Assembly (NCBI GenBank): GCA_046760445.1
Contig: JBHIEE010000069.1
Coordinates: 1 to 14,853 of the forward strand
DNA length: 14,853 nt
Source: JBHIEE01 sp046760445
GTDB lineage: Bacteria > Acidobacteriota > Aminicenantia > JdFR-78
Reading direction: 5' to 3'
Shown in pieces: positions 13,985 to 14,853 of this stretch. The notes under the pieces were generated by a model that was not told the DNA's origin, made no database searches, and was given only the letters and a program-made list of their open reading frames with translations. The position numbers and the translations under genes are program-made. How positions within the stretch are numbered: the stretch's first letter is position 1; each line of letters begins with the position of its first letter.

Positions 13985-14004
13985 GTTATACGCCATTTTG
14001 GTCA
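13985..14004 (+). repeat. Left inverted repeat of the methyltransferase unit
   Basis: GTTATACGCCATTTTGGTCA is complementary to 14711-14730 at 18 of 20 positions. The first seven bases resemble the R' box (GTTRRRY) of integron attC sites with one mismatch. The gene's ATG lies 16 nt beyond it. Confidence 0.7.
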
Positions 14005-14020
14005 AAAAAGGGGCAAAAGT

Positions 14021-14710
14021 ATGAATCCTAAATGGTATAAAGAGCTATTTGAAGAAATGGGGATTGAATACGAAGAATATCCCTTCACAAAAAATACTGA
14101 AAATGAGGTTAAGTGGATGATTAAAGAGTATTTAACTAATCCTGAAATGAAAATTCTTGATGTTGGGTGTGGGACTGGACGTCATGCCATTAGCTTAGCA
14201 ACTAAAGGTTATAAGAATATTACCGCCATAGATTTATCACCTGGCTTAATTAAAGCTGCAAAAGAAGTTGCCAAAAGAAAAAATGTTCAAGTTGATTTTA
14301 GAGTTTGTGATGCAAGAGAGTTGCCTTTTGAAAATGAATTTGACGCAGCCATATGCCTTTGTGAAGGAGCTTTTGGATTACTTGAAGATGATACTGAAAA
14401 TTATAAGATATTAAAAACCGTTCACAAATCCTTAAAAAAACAGGGAATATTTATTCTTACTGCTTTAAATCTTTTTCGAGATGAAAAATTTGACCCTATG
14501 ACATGTCGTGTGGAATTTGAAGAAGAAATAACCCAAAAAGACGGTCAAAAGAGGATAATCAAATGTAGCGATCGTAGTTATTCATTTCCAGAGTTGAAAT
14601 GGGTATTAGAACAACATGGTTTTGAGGTGATATTAGGAGCAAATCCTTTTAGTAAAGAACCAATAAAGTATGGATCTGTCGAGTTTATGATCGTGAGTAA
14701 AAAATTATAA
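14021..14710 (+). CDS. Class I SAM-dependent methyltransferase
   Basis: 229 aa. The Rossmann-fold SAM site is clear: motif I ILDVGCGTGRHA at residues 45-56, the acidic end of strand 2 in AIDLSPGLI (D71), and CDARELPF (97-104) as motif III. The C-terminal part (CRVEFEEEI, RSYSFPELKWVLEQHGFEVI) resembles small-molecule methyltransferases of the Methyltransf_11/25 type; the substrate is unknown. The start is ATG at 14021 because AAGGGG lies about 7 nt upstream; an upstream ATG at 13964 would run through the left inverted repeat. The right inverted repeat begins at the first base after the stop. This gene probably does not belong to the pur operon. Confidence 0.85.
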   Translation: MNPKWYKELFEEMGIEYEEYPFTKNTENEVKWMIKEYLTNPEMKILDVGCGTGRHAISLATKGYKNITAIDLSPGLIKAAKEVAKRKNVQVDFRVCDARELPFENEFDAAICLCEGAFGLLEDDTENYKILKTVHKSLKKQGIFILTALNLFRDEKFDPMTCRVEFEEEITQKDGQKRIIKCSDRSYSFPELKWVLEQHGFEVILGANPFSKEPIKYGSVEFMIVSKKL

Positions 14711-14806
14711 TGACCAAAACAGCGTATAACAGCGTGTTTCTGGTTTGGGCTTACGCCCTCACCCAAATCACCTTCGGCGACTTCAGATACACGCAAAACG
14801 TCAGAC
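14711..14806 (+). repeat. Right inverted repeat plus nested hairpin, attC-like
   Basis: TGACCAAAACAGCGTATAAC (14711-14730) is the right inverted repeat. It runs into a long imperfect palindrome: outer arms GCGTGTTTCTG (14732-14742) and CAGATACACGC (14784-14794) with one mismatch, and inner arms TGGTTTGGG (14741-14749) and CCCAAATCA (14762-14770) with one G-T. A GGGC-TTAC-GCCC core lies inside. The ends read GTATAAC (14724-14730) and GTCAGAC (14800-14806), each one base from the attC boxes RYYYAAC and GTTRRRY. Its position directly after the gene's stop is that of attC in a gene cassette. Confidence 0.5.
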
Positions 14807-14853
14807 TGTGTGAAAACTCTTTCAAATGCTTCATCACACTGGTATAATTCTAT
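14803..14853 (+). other. Possible left end of an insertion sequence, cut by the window edge
   Basis: CAGACTGTGTGAAAACTC resembles terminal inverted repeats I recall from some transposase-bearing IS elements (IS1182/IS5-like). A TATAAT box follows at 14841-14846, and GTGTGA (14809-14814) is matched by TCACAC at 14833-14838. No transposase coding sequence is inside the window, so this is only a suggestion. Confidence 0.25.

Noticed and set aside
13964..14020. Earlier ATG start for the methyltransferase
   Set aside because: The extra 19 residues (MQCRYERVIRHFGQKRGKS) are encoded by the inverted repeat and spacer. AAGGGG supports 14021.
1..14853. CRISPR array, tRNA or rRNA genes
   Set aside because: No regularly spaced identical repeats, cloverleaf-like segments or rRNA signatures were found. 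The S23-type protein gene is free-standing here, outside any rRNA.

Overview
The window is AT-rich bacterial DNA with standard stop codons and mostly clear Shine-Dalgarno sites. It carries a Gram-positive-style purine operon (separate PurS, PurQ and a short PurL, plus an Fe-S type PurF). Nothing here fixes the phylum. A Firmicutes-like or uncultivated candidate-phylum bacterium with many toxin-antitoxin (TA) modules would fit.

Layout. (1) 1-4294 is an accessory island in which every gene lies on the minus strand: a 75-aa ORF at the left edge that may be the start of a broken gene; an MNT/HEPN pair whose HEPN is truncated; a HicA/HicB-like pair with a palindromic operator over its promoter; a VapB/VapC pair; and a second, intact MntA/HepT pair. 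(2) 4295-13896 is the plus-strand operon purB-purS-purQ-purL-purF-[four-helix-bundle ORF]-purM-purN-tyrS, driven by a strong sigma-70-like promoter at 4295-4323. It encodes adenylosuccinate lyase, FGAM synthase (PurS+PurQ+PurL), the committed amidotransferase PurF, AIR synthase and GAR transformylase, so several steps of IMP synthesis plus the AMP branch. purC, purD, purE/K and purH are not in the window. (3) 13985 to about 14806 is a lone SAM methyltransferase gene between complementary ends, followed directly by a nested hairpin. This looks like an integron-type gene cassette or another small mobile unit.

Main observation. The 5' end of purB (promoter, leader, ribosome site and first 7-9 codons) is present three times in the same orientation: at 2128-2208, 3053-3134 and the live copy at 4295-4382. 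The VapBC module lies between copies 1 and 2, and the MntA/HepT module between copies 2 and 3. The two upstream copies end in short aborted peptides (MIERYILPEE* and MVERYILSHLK*, against MIERYTLPEM in PurB). This looks like serial insertion of TA cassettes at the purB 5' end, each event leaving the old gene start behind and supplying a new promoter and start. Copy 2 still has a TTGACA-17-TATGAT promoter that points antisense into hepT/mntA.

A second, smaller mosaic lies inside the operon. An S23-type four-helix-bundle gene sits between purF and purM, flanked by GAGTAAAG-type inverted repeats, and a copy of its own 5' end lies just downstream.
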